The notes beneath the pieces were generated by a model, which saw nothing but the letters and a program-made list of their open reading frames with translations, did not search any database and was not told the origin of the DNA. Positions 1 through 9,000 of a DNA stretch of 64,000 bases are shown one piece after another. Source of the stretch: Dactylosporangium sp. AC04546 (GTDB lineage: Bacteria > Actinomycetota > Actinomycetes > Mycobacteriales > Micromonosporaceae); NCBI RefSeq assembly GCF_022095675.1, contig NZ_JAHYSG010000069.1, positions 1 to 64,000 on the forward strand, written 5' to 3'. How positions within the stretch are numbered: the stretch's first letter is position 1; each line of letters begins with the position of its first letter. The position numbers and the translations under genes were made by a program.

Positions 1-577
1 GTGGAGACGGCGCCCGCGGGAGGGCCGCGGGGAGGTGGCCGACGCTGCCGGCGAAGCCGTGGCGGCCGGCCACCAGTGAGCCGGCCACCACGAGCGCGCC
101 GCCGATCCCGGTGCCCGCGGCGACGACGATGGCGTCGCGGGCACCGGCGGCGGCCCCGAGCCGGGCCTCGCCGGCCGCCATCGCGTGCACGTCGTTGTGC
201 ACGGCGACGGGCAGGCCGAGCGCGGCGGCGAGAGCGGACCGCACATCGGTCCCCCGCCACCCCGGCAGGGTGGCGGTGGCGTGGGTGACCACGCCCGCCG
301 GGTCGACGGCGCCGGCGGTGCCGACGCCGCAGGCGGCCGGTGACCCGCCGGCCTCCCGCACGACCCGGCGGGCGAGGCCGGCCGCCGCGGCGAGCACCGC
401 GGCCGGCCCCTCGGCGGCCGGCGTCGGCGCGCGATGCACCGTCCCCGCCGTCCCGTCGGCCGAGACGAGCGCGGCGGCGATCTTCGTGCCCCCGATGTCG
501 ATCCCGATGATCGCCCCGCGCCGGCCGGCCGGAGCGCCGCTCGACGAGGCGCCACCCGGCGCCGCGCCGGCCGTCAT
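1..577 (-). CDS. ROK-family sugar kinase, cut by window edge
   Basis: This is the N-terminal 192 codons of a ROK-family kinase; the C-terminus lies beyond the left edge. After a short Gly/Ala/Ser-rich leader, residues about 24-36 carry the ROK phosphate-binding motif GIDIGGTKIAAALV. Further on are VHNDVHAMAAGEARLG and an AAGTGIGGAL segment, typical of the ROK catalytic half. The ATG overlaps the nanE stop as ATGA, so translation is probably coupled. With NanE upstream, the likely role is phosphorylation of N-acetylmannosamine or another amino sugar before epimerisation, but glucokinase-like activity cannot be excluded from this fragment. The zinc-binding CXCGXXGC motif is not visible because the gene is cut. 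Confidence 0.85.
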   Translation of the reverse strand, partial: MTAGAAPGGASSSGAPAGRRGAIIGIDIGGTKIAAALVSADGTAGTVHRAPTPAAEGPAAVLAAAAGLARRVVREAGGSPAACGVGTAGAVDPAGVVTHATATLPGWRGTDVRSALAAALGLPVAVHNDVHAMAAGEARLGAAAGARDAIVVAAGTGIGGALVVAGSLVAGRHGFAGSVGHLPAALPRAPSP

Positions 578-1266
578 CGGGGCCGGCCCAGCGCCGAGGC
601 GGAGCGCGGCGTGGCGGCGGCCAGGCCGCGGGTCAGCGAGACCGGGTCGGTGATGGCGGTGCCGACGACGACCGCGTACGCCCCCGAGGCGAACGCGGTC
701 CGCACGTGCTCCGGGGTGCCGAGCCGGCCCTCGGCGACCGTGCGGATGCCAGCCGCGGCGAGCGCCGCGACCAGGTCGAGGTCCGGCTCCGTCTGCTGCG
801 GGCTGTCCGTGGTGTACCCCGACAGCGTCGACGCGACGAGCTCCGCCCCGGCCGACCAGGCGGCGGCGCCCTGCTCGAACGTGGCCACGTCGGCCATCAC
901 CGGCAGGCCGAGCTCGGCCTGGATGCGGGCGACGAACGACGCGACCGGCACCTCGGCCCGGCCGGTCGCCTCGACCGCGATCACGTCCGCCCCGGCGGCG
1001 GCGAGGGCCGCGGCCAGGTCCCAGCGCGGGGTGATGAGGTCGCGGTCGGCCACGCGGACCTTGTGCAGCGCGATGACCGGCAGCCCGACGGCGGCCTTGA
1101 CGGCGCGGACGTCGTCGGGGTCGTTGACCCGCACCGCGGCGGCGCCGCCGAGCGCGGCGCACTCGGCGAGCCGGGCGATGACGGCCGGCGACCGCAGCGG
1201 ATGACCGAGCGGGGCCTGGCAGGAGACGACCAGCCCGCCGGCCATCGCCTCGAGGGCCGGGCTCAC
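574..1266 (-). CDS. nanE: N-acetylmannosamine-6-phosphate 2-epimerase
   Basis: This cytoplasmic TIM-barrel enzyme interconverts ManNAc-6-P and GlcNAc-6-P, the step that feeds sialic acid or ManNAc catabolism into the amino-sugar pool. The 230-residue length fits NanE. Recognisable segments are the N-terminal LVVSCQAPLGHPLRSP, the strand GLPVIALHKV, GADVIAVEATGR, LPVMADVATFEQG, and the C-terminal phosphate-binding VAEGRLGTPEHV followed by GAYAVVVGTAITDP. The GTG at 1266 is chosen because it overlaps the upstream stop as GTGA; an internal ATG at 1245 would remove seven residues. It overlaps the ROK kinase start by four bases, so three genes in a row are coupled. Confidence 0.93.
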   Translation of the reverse strand: MSPALEAMAGGLVVSCQAPLGHPLRSPAVIARLAECAALGGAAAVRVNDPDDVRAVKAAVGLPVIALHKVRVADRDLITPRWDLAAALAAAGADVIAVEATGRAEVPVASFVARIQAELGLPVMADVATFEQGAAAWSAGAELVASTLSGYTTDSPQQTEPDLDLVAALAAAGIRTVAEGRLGTPEHVRTAFASGAYAVVVGTAITDPVSLTRGLAAATPRSASALGRPR

Positions 1267-2201
1267 CGGCCGGTCCGGGTCGACACGAACTCGGTGTAGC
1301 GGTCGTAGAGGTTGCGGGCCGCCGGCCAGACCGAGTTGGGGCTCAGGAAGTGGGAGAACTCGAAACTGATGACCTTGTCGACATACGGCTGGACCGCGTC
1401 GAGCTTGTGGGCGAGCTTGCGCCAGTCGGTCGGGGGGAACCGGATCGGCATGTCCCGGTCGAACGTCTCGATGTTGGCCCACGACGTGATCCCGTACCGG
1501 GTCGCCATCTCCGCCGTGGCGGCGAAGTACTCCGCCGAGCGGGCCAGCTCCACGGTGCCGTCCTGGAACGCGCAGTAGTCGACGAGCCCGGAGTACCGCT
1601 GGAAGATCTCCTCCCAGATCCGCACGTGCTCCTCGGGTGAGCGCGGGCGCTGCCGGGGGTCGACGCTCATGGCCATGTCGGCGCGCCCGTGGAAGAACGG
1701 CGAGACGAGCACCGGCAGGTCGCTGACCTCGCGCAGCCGGGCCGCGAGCGTGGTGTTGATGTCGAGGATGCGCAGGCTGGAGTCGGTGGTCTCGTGCGGC
1801 AGGTACCAGCCGCGCAGGGCCGGCGAGGCGCCGTAGCGCTCCCACATCTCGTCGATGACGGCGAGGTTGAGATCGACCTCGGTCTTCCAGTCGTAGCGGT
1901 ACCAGTGGTAGTGCGAGTCGTAGAGCCCGAGGTAGAAGGCGATGTCCCGCTCGGCGGCGAGGTCGAGGAACAGCCGCACCAGGTCGGTGTAGACCGGCAG
2001 CGTGGCGAGCCGGTCGGACACCGCCTTGCTCGGGCAGGCCAGGCGCTCGCCGAGGCCGAGCCGGATGAGCACGACGGTGTCGATGCCGGCCTCGACGAAC
2101 GTGTCGAACTCCCGGGCCCACTCCCGCTCGCCCCAGTTCTGCGACGGGATGTCGACGGTGATCTCGTCGAGGAAGGTGCCGGTGATCGCCTTGTACGGCA
2201 T
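1263..2201 (-). CDS. DUF4434-type glycosidase-like protein
   Basis: The protein has 312 residues and no signal peptide. The sequence resembles the DUF4434 family, predicted to form a (beta/alpha)8 barrel like glycoside hydrolases: an N-terminal AITGTFLDEI strand, YLGLYDSHYHWYRYDWKTEV, RGWYLPHETTD, LVSPFF and SWANIETFD. Acidic residues at barrel strand ends (HETTD, WANIETFD) could serve as catalytic acids, but this is inference. It lies between the ABC permeases and NanE, so it probably acts inside the cell on the imported sugar or glycoside. An AAGGGAA ribosome-binding site precedes the ATG. The exact substrate is unknown. Confidence 0.75.
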   Translation of the reverse strand: MPYKAITGTFLDEITVDIPSQNWGEREWAREFDTFVEAGIDTVVLIRLGLGERLACPSKAVSDRLATLPVYTDLVRLFLDLAAERDIAFYLGLYDSHYHWYRYDWKTEVDLNLAVIDEMWERYGASPALRGWYLPHETTDSSLRILDINTTLAARLREVSDLPVLVSPFFHGRADMAMSVDPRQRPRSPEEHVRIWEEIFQRYSGLVDYCAFQDGTVELARSAEYFAATAEMATRYGITSWANIETFDRDMPIRFPPTDWRKLAHKLDAVQPYVDKVISFEFSHFLSPNSVWPAARNLYDRYTEFVSTRTGR

Positions 2202-2215
2202 GAGGTTCCCTTTCA

Positions 2216-3025
2216 CTACTTGATTCCCTGTGTTGCGATGCCCTCGACGAAGTACCGCTGCCCGAGCAGGAAGATGATGAGCGCGGGGAGGGTGAACATG
2301 ACGCTGGCAGCCATCAGCGGCCCCCAGTCGACGCCGTGCTCGGAGAAGAAGGCGTAGAGCCCGACCGACAGCGTGTACTGGCTGGTGTCGCTGAGGTAGA
2401 TGAGCGGGTTGAGGAAGTCGGTCCACGTCCACACGAACTGGAAGACCGCCACCGTGGCGAGGGCCGGGCGCGCGAGCGGCAGCACGATCCGCCAGTACAC
2501 CCGCAGCTCCGAGGCGCCGTCGAGCCGGGCCGCGTCGAGCAGCGCGTCCGGCACCCCGACGAGGAACTGGCGGAGCATGAAGATGAGGAAGGGTGTACCG
2601 AGGAAGCTCGGCACGATGAGCGGGAAGTACGTGCCGACCAGGCCGAGCTTGTTCCACAGCAGGTACAGCGGGACGAGCGTCACCTGCGGCGGCAGCATCA
2701 TCGAGCCGAGGATGAGCGCCAGCACCAGGTTACGCCCGGGCCAGCGCAGCTTCGCGAGGGAGTACGCGACGAGCGGGCACGACACCAGGCTGCCCACCAC
2801 GCAGAGGCTCGAGACGAGCAGCGTGTTGCCGAGGTACCGCCAGAACGGCATGGCCTCGAGCGCCGCCTGGACGTTGCCGAACTCCCACTGCTCGGGCAGC
2901 AGCCGCGGGGGCAGGGTGAAGACCTCGCCGGGCGGCTTGAGCGCCGTGGTCAGCATGACGACGAACGGGAAGAGCATCCCGACGGCGATCGCCCACACCA
3001 GGGGGTAGCGCGCCTTACTGACCAT
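2216..3025 (-). CDS. Carbohydrate ABC transporter permease (MalG type)
   Basis: This is an inner-membrane permease of the CUT1 sugar-uptake family, 269 residues with six predicted transmembrane segments. The EAA-loop that contacts the ATPase is visible near residue 170 (DAARLDGASELRVYWRIVLP). The N-terminal half has the usual periplasmic segment FTLPPRLLPEQW. The start overlaps the preceding permease gene by 11 bases. No ATP-binding subunit is encoded in the operon, so a shared MsiK-type ATPase elsewhere is likely, as is common for actinomycete sugar transporters. Confidence 0.93.
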   Translation of the reverse strand: MVSKARYPLVWAIAVGMLFPFVVMLTTALKPPGEVFTLPPRLLPEQWEFGNVQAALEAMPFWRYLGNTLLVSSLCVVGSLVSCPLVAYSLAKLRWPGRNLVLALILGSMMLPPQVTLVPLYLLWNKLGLVGTYFPLIVPSFLGTPFLIFMLRQFLVGVPDALLDAARLDGASELRVYWRIVLPLARPALATVAVFQFVWTWTDFLNPLIYLSDTSQYTLSVGLYAFFSEHGVDWGPLMAASVMFTLPALIIFLLGQRYFVEGIATQGIK

Positions 3026-3923
3026 AGTGGACCCACTTGCGCGACGTGAGCATGAGCACCGCCGTGATGGCGACGGTGATGAGGAACAGGACCCACGCCA
3101 GGGCCGAGGCGTAGCCCATCTTCAGGTAGGCGAACGCGTTCTGGTAGACGTACATCCCGTAGGTCAGCAGCGAGTCGTCCGGGCCGCCGGAGACCTCGTT
3201 GAGCCGCTTCTGCGCGAAGAGGTACGGCTGGGTGAACAGCTGCAGGCTGGTGATGAGCCCGACGATGAGCTGGAACAGCGTGACCGGGCTGATCGCCGGC
3301 CAGGTGACGGCGCGGAAGCGCTGCCAGGGGCCGGCCCCGTCGACGAGCGCGGCCTCGAAGGTCTCCCGGGGCACGTCCTTGAGCGCGGCGAGGAAGATGA
3401 CGGTGGTGCCGCCGACCATCCACAGCCCGAGGAGCACGACCGCGGGCTTGGTGAACGCCGGGTCCTCCAGCCAGCTCGGCTGCGGCAGGTGCAGGAACCC
3501 GAGGACCCGGTTCAGGTAGCCGTACTGCGCGTTGAGCAGCCATCGCCAGACATAGACGCTCACGACGATGGGGATGATGGTCGGCAGGTAGACGATCGCG
3601 CGGTACAGCGGGAGCCCGCGCACCCGCGAGTTGAGCGCGAGCGCGAAGCCGAGCGACAGCAGCAGGGCGAGCGGCACGCCGACCACGGTGAGGTACAGCG
3701 TGTTGAACAGCGCCGTGGCGAAGCGGTCGTCGTCGAGCATGGTCGTGTAGTTGTCGACGCCGACGAACGTCGGCGACTGGAACAGGTTGAAGTCGGTGAA
3801 GCTGTAGTACCCCGACGCGGCGATCGGCCCGAGGACCAGCGCGACGAAGCCGATCAGCCACGGACTCGCGAACGCCAGCCCCAGCCGGAGCTGGCGTCGC
3901 GAGGTCTGGGACCTACGGGGCAT
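3015..3923 (-). CDS. Sugar ABC transporter permease (MalF/UgpA type)
   Basis: This 302-residue inner-membrane permease is the partner of the MalG-type subunit. It starts with a basic cytoplasmic tail (MPRRSQTSRRQLRLG) followed by the first membrane span. The EAA motif is at about residue 195 (FEAALVDGAGPWQRFRAVTW, then PAISPVT). The segment YYSFTDFNLF after span 1 is typical of MalF/UgpA proteins. It overlaps both neighbours by 11 bases, consistent with a single transcript with the binding protein and the second permease. Confidence 0.93.
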   Translation of the reverse strand: MPRRSQTSRRQLRLGLAFASPWLIGFVALVLGPIAASGYYSFTDFNLFQSPTFVGVDNYTTMLDDDRFATALFNTLYLTVVGVPLALLLSLGFALALNSRVRGLPLYRAIVYLPTIIPIVVSVYVWRWLLNAQYGYLNRVLGFLHLPQPSWLEDPAFTKPAVVLLGLWMVGGTTVIFLAALKDVPRETFEAALVDGAGPWQRFRAVTWPAISPVTLFQLIVGLITSLQLFTQPYLFAQKRLNEVSGGPDDSLLTYGMYVYQNAFAYLKMGYASALAWVLFLITVAITAVLMLTSRKWVHYGQ

Positions 3924-5190
3924 AGGACTTTGCCTTCTGCGCCACGCCGGCGAGTCCGTCGTTCGGGGCCTTGCGCTGCTGGGCGATGTCGTCGAACGCC
4001 TGCGCGAGGTCGGCGGTGTACTGCGCGGCCCACGGGGAGCTGGCGAGCGACCTTGCGTTGGTGCTCTTGAGCGCGCCGAGCCACGCGTCGAACTGGGGCA
4101 GCGCCTTGTACTGCGGGTCGTCGACCAGCGAGGTGCGGGCGGGGAGGTTGCCCAGCGCCAGGCTGAACTTCGTCATCGCGTCCTTGGCCAGGAGGTACTT
4201 CATGAACTCCCACGCCTCTTTCGGGTGCTTGGCGTTGCGCGGGATGAACAGCGTGCTGGTGGTGACCTGGGTGGTGCCGGCCAGGTTCGGCTGCGCCGAC
4301 GGGTACGGCAGCGGCGCCACGCCCCACTCGAGGGTGGGCGCGAACTTCTTGATGGCCACCGGCTGCCACTCGCCGTCGATGATCGTCGCCGCCTTGCCCG
4401 TGTAGAACGCGTTCTGCGCGGAGGCGTACTCGCCGAAGCCGGAGGTGAACTTGCGGACCTGCTCGACGCCGTACTTGCCGGGGATGTTGTCGGTGTAGAA
4501 GCTCAGGCCGGCGACGTTGCCCGGGTTGGCCGGGGTCGACGCGCCGGACTGGTCGTCCCACGAGCCGCCGAACATGAAGCCGAGCGTCGTGAAGCTCGTG
4601 TTGATCTCGGCGTTGGCGTAGCCGAGCTGGGTGATCGTGCCGTCGGCGCCGCGCTTGGTGAGCTTGGCGATCTGCTCCGCCCACTCCTCGGTGGTCTTGG
4701 GCGGCCCGGCCAGGCCGGCCTCGGCGTAGAGCTTCTTGTTGTACAGCAGCATCTGCGTGTGCAGGGCGATCGGCATCGAGTACGTCTTGCCCTGGTACAC
4801 CATCTGGGACATCGCCGCGGCCGGGAAGTCCTTGGTGTCGTAGCCGTCGGCCTTGATGAAGTCGTCGAGCGGGGTCAGGATGCCCTTGCTCGCCCAGGCG
4901 CCGACGCCGCTGCCGAAGTGGTCGGAGATGTCGAAGCTGCCCTGCGCGCCGGACATCGAGGTGAGCTGCTTCTGGAAGTCGGGGCTGGACACGCCCTTGA
5001 CCGTGATCTTGTCCTGGCTGGCGTTGAAGTCCGTGATGATCTTCTCGAGGGCGGCGGCTTCCTCGCCGGCCCAGAGGTACGAGAAGACCACCTCGGTCTT
5101 GCCGCCGCTTGCCTCATCCCCGCCGCCGCAGGCACCGAGCGCCGCGACCAGCGCGCTCGCCGCAAGGGCTCCGAGTAACCGTCGTCTCAT
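3913..5190 (-). CDS. Sugar ABC transporter substrate-binding lipoprotein
   Basis: This 425-residue extracellular solute-binding protein family 1 member has a lipoprotein signal peptide: MRRRLLGALAASALVAAL followed by the lipobox LGAC, with the lipidated Cys near residue 20. After it comes VVFSYLWAGEEAAALEKI, typical of CUT1 binding proteins. Later segments YSMPIALHTQMLLYNKKLY and HPKEAWEFMKYLLAKD match the family hinge and C-terminal lobe. It is the first gene of the operon and has a strong AGGAGG ribosome-binding site at 5197-5202. Expression is probably controlled by the GntR repressor through the two upstream operators. An aminosugar or sialic-acid-type ligand is inferred from NanE in the operon. 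Confidence 0.93.
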   Translation of the reverse strand: MRRRLLGALAASALVAALGACGGGDEASGGKTEVVFSYLWAGEEAAALEKIITDFNASQDKITVKGVSSPDFQKQLTSMSGAQGSFDISDHFGSGVGAWASKGILTPLDDFIKADGYDTKDFPAAAMSQMVYQGKTYSMPIALHTQMLLYNKKLYAEAGLAGPPKTTEEWAEQIAKLTKRGADGTITQLGYANAEINTSFTTLGFMFGGSWDDQSGASTPANPGNVAGLSFYTDNIPGKYGVEQVRKFTSGFGEYASAQNAFYTGKAATIIDGEWQPVAIKKFAPTLEWGVAPLPYPSAQPNLAGTTQVTTSTLFIPRNAKHPKEAWEFMKYLLAKDAMTKFSLALGNLPARTSLVDDPQYKALPQFDAWLGALKSTNARSLASSPWAAQYTADLAQAFDDIAQQRKAPNDGLAGVAQKAKSYAP

Positions 5191-5214
5191 GTGCAGACCT
5201 CCTGATGATCAAAT

Positions 5215-5228
5215 TTGGTCTAGCCCAA
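5215..5228. promoter_or_regulatory. GntR/HutC-type operator 1
   Basis: TTGGTCTAGCCCAA is a near-perfect palindrome (one mismatch from TTGGTCTAGACCAA), embedded in an AT-rich patch between the divergent lipoprotein and gntR genes. It matches the known DasR/HutC-type operator core GGTCTAGACC. It lies 25 bp upstream of the lipoprotein start and 12 bp from that gene's Shine-Dalgarno sequence, so binding should block the sugar operon. Confidence 0.72.
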
Positions 5229-5279
5229 TTAGCGATGACGGGAGCGTAGCTCTGCTACTCTCCTGGCGCTAGTATCGTT

Positions 5280-5293
5280 TTGGTGTAGACCAA
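5280..5293. promoter_or_regulatory. GntR/HutC-type operator 2
   Basis: TTGGTGTAGACCAA is a second copy of the same palindrome (one mismatch), 65 bp from the first, centre to centre, and just upstream of gntR. A TAGTAT sequence at 5270-5275 directly before it could be the gntR -10 box. This arrangement implies autoregulation of gntR along with repression of the sugar operon. Confidence 0.7.
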
Positions 5294-5313
5294 TCGGCCT
5301 GGAGTTTTGGTTC

Positions 5314-6021
5314 ATGACCGCCACGAAACACGAGCTCCTCCGCAGCCACCTGCAGAACCTGATCGAGCGCGAGCTCGCCCCGCACGAGCGGCTGCCGACC
5401 GAACGCGACCTGGCCCAGGAGTTCGGGGTCAGCCGGATGACGGTCCGGCAGGCCCTCGAACGACTGGAGAACGAGCGGCTGGTCTACCGGGTGCGCGGCG
5501 CCGGCACGTTCGTGGCCCGCCCGCCGATCACGAAGAGCATCGAGCTGACCAGCTTCAGCGACGACATGCGCCGCCGCGGCCTGCAACCGGGCTCACGGTT
5601 GTGCATCGCCGAGTCGGTCCCGGCGGGCGCGGCGGTGGGCTTCGCCCTGGGCCTGAGCCCGTCGCAGGAGGTGGTCCACCTGGAGCGCGTCCGGACGGCC
5701 GACGGCGTGCCGATGTGCGTCGAGCACTCGTACCTGTCCGTGCCGGGCCTGCTGGACCAGCCCCTGGACGGCTCCCTCTACGACCTGCTCCGCGACCGCT
5801 ACCACATCCGCCTGGTCCGCGCCGAGCAGTCGATCCGCGCCACGGTCCTGGACCAGGACACGGCGGCGCAGCTGGAGGTCCCGCCGTTCAGCCCGGCCCT
5901 GCTGGTGGAGCGCACGACGTACGACCAGCGCGACCGCCCGGTGGAGCGCGCCATCTCGACGTACCGGGGCGACCGCTACGCCTTCGAGATCGAGGTGGTC
6001 CGCCCGTCGACCGAGGACTGA
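5314..6021 (+). CDS. GntR-family repressor with UTRA domain (HutC subfamily)
   Basis: This 235-residue regulator has an N-terminal winged helix (residues about 5-70, LPTERDLAQEFGVSRMTVRQ) and a C-terminal UTRA effector domain (residues about 85-230, ending TTYDQRDRPVERAISTYRGD). HutC-type regulators bind phosphorylated sugars through UTRA; the divergent nanE operon suggests GlcNAc-6-P or ManNAc-6-P as effector. The ATG is preceded by GGAG at 5301-5304. The last 46 bases overlap the 3' end of the convergent caspase gene, so there is no room for a separate terminator between them. Confidence 0.92.
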   Translation: MTATKHELLRSHLQNLIERELAPHERLPTERDLAQEFGVSRMTVRQALERLENERLVYRVRGAGTFVARPPITKSIELTSFSDDMRRRGLQPGSRLCIAESVPAGAAVGFALGLSPSQEVVHLERVRTADGVPMCVEHSYLSVPGLLDQPLDGSLYDLLRDRYHIRLVRAEQSIRATVLDQDTAAQLEVPPFSPALLVERTTYDQRDRPVERAISTYRGDRYAFEIEVVRPSTED

Positions 6022-9000
6022 TCCGGCTCGCCCGCCGCGATCAGCGCGGCAACCCCCTGCAGCAGCTCCGCGAGGTCGATCCGCACCGTGGGGGCCGAGG
6101 TTCCCAGCCGCCAGGTCAGCGCACGGCCGTCCGCGAGCTCGGCGTACAGGGACGTGCCGTCGGGCGACTCGAAGGTGCCGCCGGCGATCGCCAGGTAGGG
6201 CAGCTCACCGACGGGCTCGTCGAGCCACGCATGCCTGATCGCCCGGTCGGTGAACGCGAGCACACCGCGGTCGTCGAGGGCCCAGGCCCGCAGGACCAAA
6301 GTGTCTGGCGGGATCCGCAGCCGCGCCCGCACCGTGTCGGCGAAGCCGGGCGTCCACTCCACCGGCGCTCCCGTGTTCGGCCACCGGGCCAGGCCGGCCT
6401 GGACGGCGACACCGGCGGCCGACGCCGGACGGCCCACCAACCAGGGGACGAGGTCGAGCAGGTCCGGCGCCGACCGCACCGCCCACGCGGCGGCCTGCAC
6501 CAGCCGGGCGGAGTCCGGGACCTCGTGGGGAAGCCGGTACGACCCGTCACCAGCCGCCAGCGCATGCCGGGCGATCATCCGGGCCACCCGCTCACCGTCC
6601 GGCTGGCCGTCGAGGTACGCCAGCAGCGCCGCCACGCCGGACGCGCGGGCCCGCCGCGCCACCGCAGCGGCGAAGTCGGTCAGCGGGTCGCCGGGCCAGC
6701 GCCGCTCGATGATCTCGTACGCGCGGAGGAGGCCCGCCGACCGCAGCAGCGGCGCCGACCGGATCAGTGGTGCCGCGAGGCCCGCGGCGGTCGGCGGGTC
6801 GAGGCGATCCAGGAACTCGCCGGCGACGACCGGCCCCGCCATCAGCAGCTGCCGGGCCAGCATGTCGATCCGTTGCCCGTCGCCCTCCAGAAACGCTGCC
6901 AGCAGGCGTTCCGGTAGCGGTTCCACGGCCACGACCGCGAATACGATGAGCACCTGGGCGTTCACCGCCGCAACGCCGGCTCGCTCGGCCCCTCCGGTCG
7001 CGAACGCCCGCGGCGCCGCGTCGGGGTCAGCGAACCACCCTGCCCGGGCCCGGCGCAGCAGCCGCTCGACGCCGGCCCGGTCACCGAGGCGCAGCAGGTG
7101 GATCAGCGCCGGGGCGGCGCCGGCCAGGGTCACCTGGTCGACGACGATGCGGTCGAGGTGGGCCAGCAGCTCGTGGTGCTCCCCCGCGCGGCCGAGGCCG
7201 TGGAGCAGGCCGGCCAGGCGCCGGCTGTCCAGGCCGGATGCCCGGTCGAGCAGGCGCCGGGCCGCGGTCTCGTTCGCGTCGCGGGCCACGGCGAGGACGA
7301 CGGGGGCGAGGTCCGGGCCCGGCAGGGTGTCGAACCGGCCGTCCAGGAGACGGTTGCCGTCGATCGGGCGGCCGGCCGCGTGCAGGTGCGCCGCGAACCG
7401 GATCAGCCGCTCGCCCGAGGTCCCGGCCTCCTGCAGCAGGCGCAACCCGTCGGCCGGGCGGCCGGCGAAGCGCAGCTCGTCCGCCAGCGCCAGCAGGTCG
7501 TCCTCGGTGAGCCGCTCGGCGCACTGCGTCAGCAGCCGGGCGGCCTCCGCGGTCAGGCCCTCGGCCCACAGCGCCAGCAGTACCGGCTGAGCCCGCTCGG
7601 CATTGGAGGCGCGTTCCGCCAGCCGGTCCAGCAGCGCCCGGGCCGCCCCCGACCGGCCCGCGTGCAGCATCGCGGCGGCGATCCCGGCCACGGCCGGGGC
7701 AGGCCGCTCGACGAGCGCGTCCGCGGCGGCCGAGTAGAGCCGGAACGCGGCGTCGTCGTGGCCGGCGTCGCGCAGCGCGTCGGCGAGCGCGAGCACGTCC
7801 GCCGCGGGCATCACGCCGGCGAGGCCGGTGACGAACCCGTCGACGGCGGGCGCCAGGTCGGAGGTCTGCAGCGCCGCGATGAACGCGATCAGCTCGGCCG
7901 GCCGGCCCGCGCGGGCCCGCGCCGCCGCGTCGAGCAGCCCGGCCTGGGCCGGGTCGTGCAGCAGCGTGGCCAGGGCCACGACCGACGTGGCGTCGTTGCC
8001 GCCGCCGAGCGCGACCAGCCGCCCGGCGAAGCCCTCCACGCCGAGCTCGGCTAGGTCGGCGACCAGCTCCGCCACCTCGGCGGGCGCCCGCCGCGCCGCC
8101 GCGGCGAGCACCGCCTCGACGCCCGCGCGGTACCCAGGCCGCCCGCCCGCCGGCTGCATCAGGGCGAGCGTCGCCGCCACCTCCTGGACCGGACGGTGGG
8201 CGGCGTTCGCGGCGAGCAGCCCGTCCGCCAACGGCGCCGGCAGCCGGGCCGCCGTCTCCAGGAGCCGGGCCGGGGTCATCCGCAGGTCCTCGCCGGACGG
8301 CAGCGGCGGCCCCGGCGGCGCCTGGACTGGCGCTTCGGCGGCCGCCGGCGGCACCGCGCCGTCGGCGACGCGGCCGAGGTTGCGGGCGAAGGCGATCGCG
8401 TGGCCGAGGTTGCGGGCCCGCGCCTGCGGCGTGGGACGCTGCTTGTCGGTGAGGCTGCGGACCAGCTGCCAGTAGATGCCGCCCATCTCCAGCAGCTCGG
8501 CCGCGTTGGGCAGGCCGTTGCGCAGCACGTCGACCAGCTCGCCGGTGAAGGCGGTGAACCGCTCGCCGGGCGGGGCGAGCGCCAGCCGCGTCTCCGCGGT
8601 GGCGGTCATGACGTAGCTCGCGTCGATGCTGACCCGGTCGACGATCTGCGTCGCGTCGCCCATCGCACCTGCCAGGGCCAGGCCGCTGTAGCAGCAGTCC
8701 AGCAGGACCACCTTCGAGGCGCACCGCGCCGAGGCGATCAACCGCCGCACGTCGTCGTACCGCACCGCCGCGTGGATCGGCTCCAGGCTGGTTCGCGGGG
8801 TGGTGAGGTAGAGGTCGAGTCCGTCCGCCTCCACCACGCCGTGGCCGGCGTAGTAGAAGACCAGCGCGTCGGAAGCGTCCCGGCACGCGTCGTGCAAGGC
8901 GTCACGGATCGCGTCGGTCGACGCCGGGTCCTCGACCACCCGGCAGTGCTCGGGCGGCAGGCCCCACACCCGCGGGTCGGTGAGCAGCCCCTGAAGGGCC

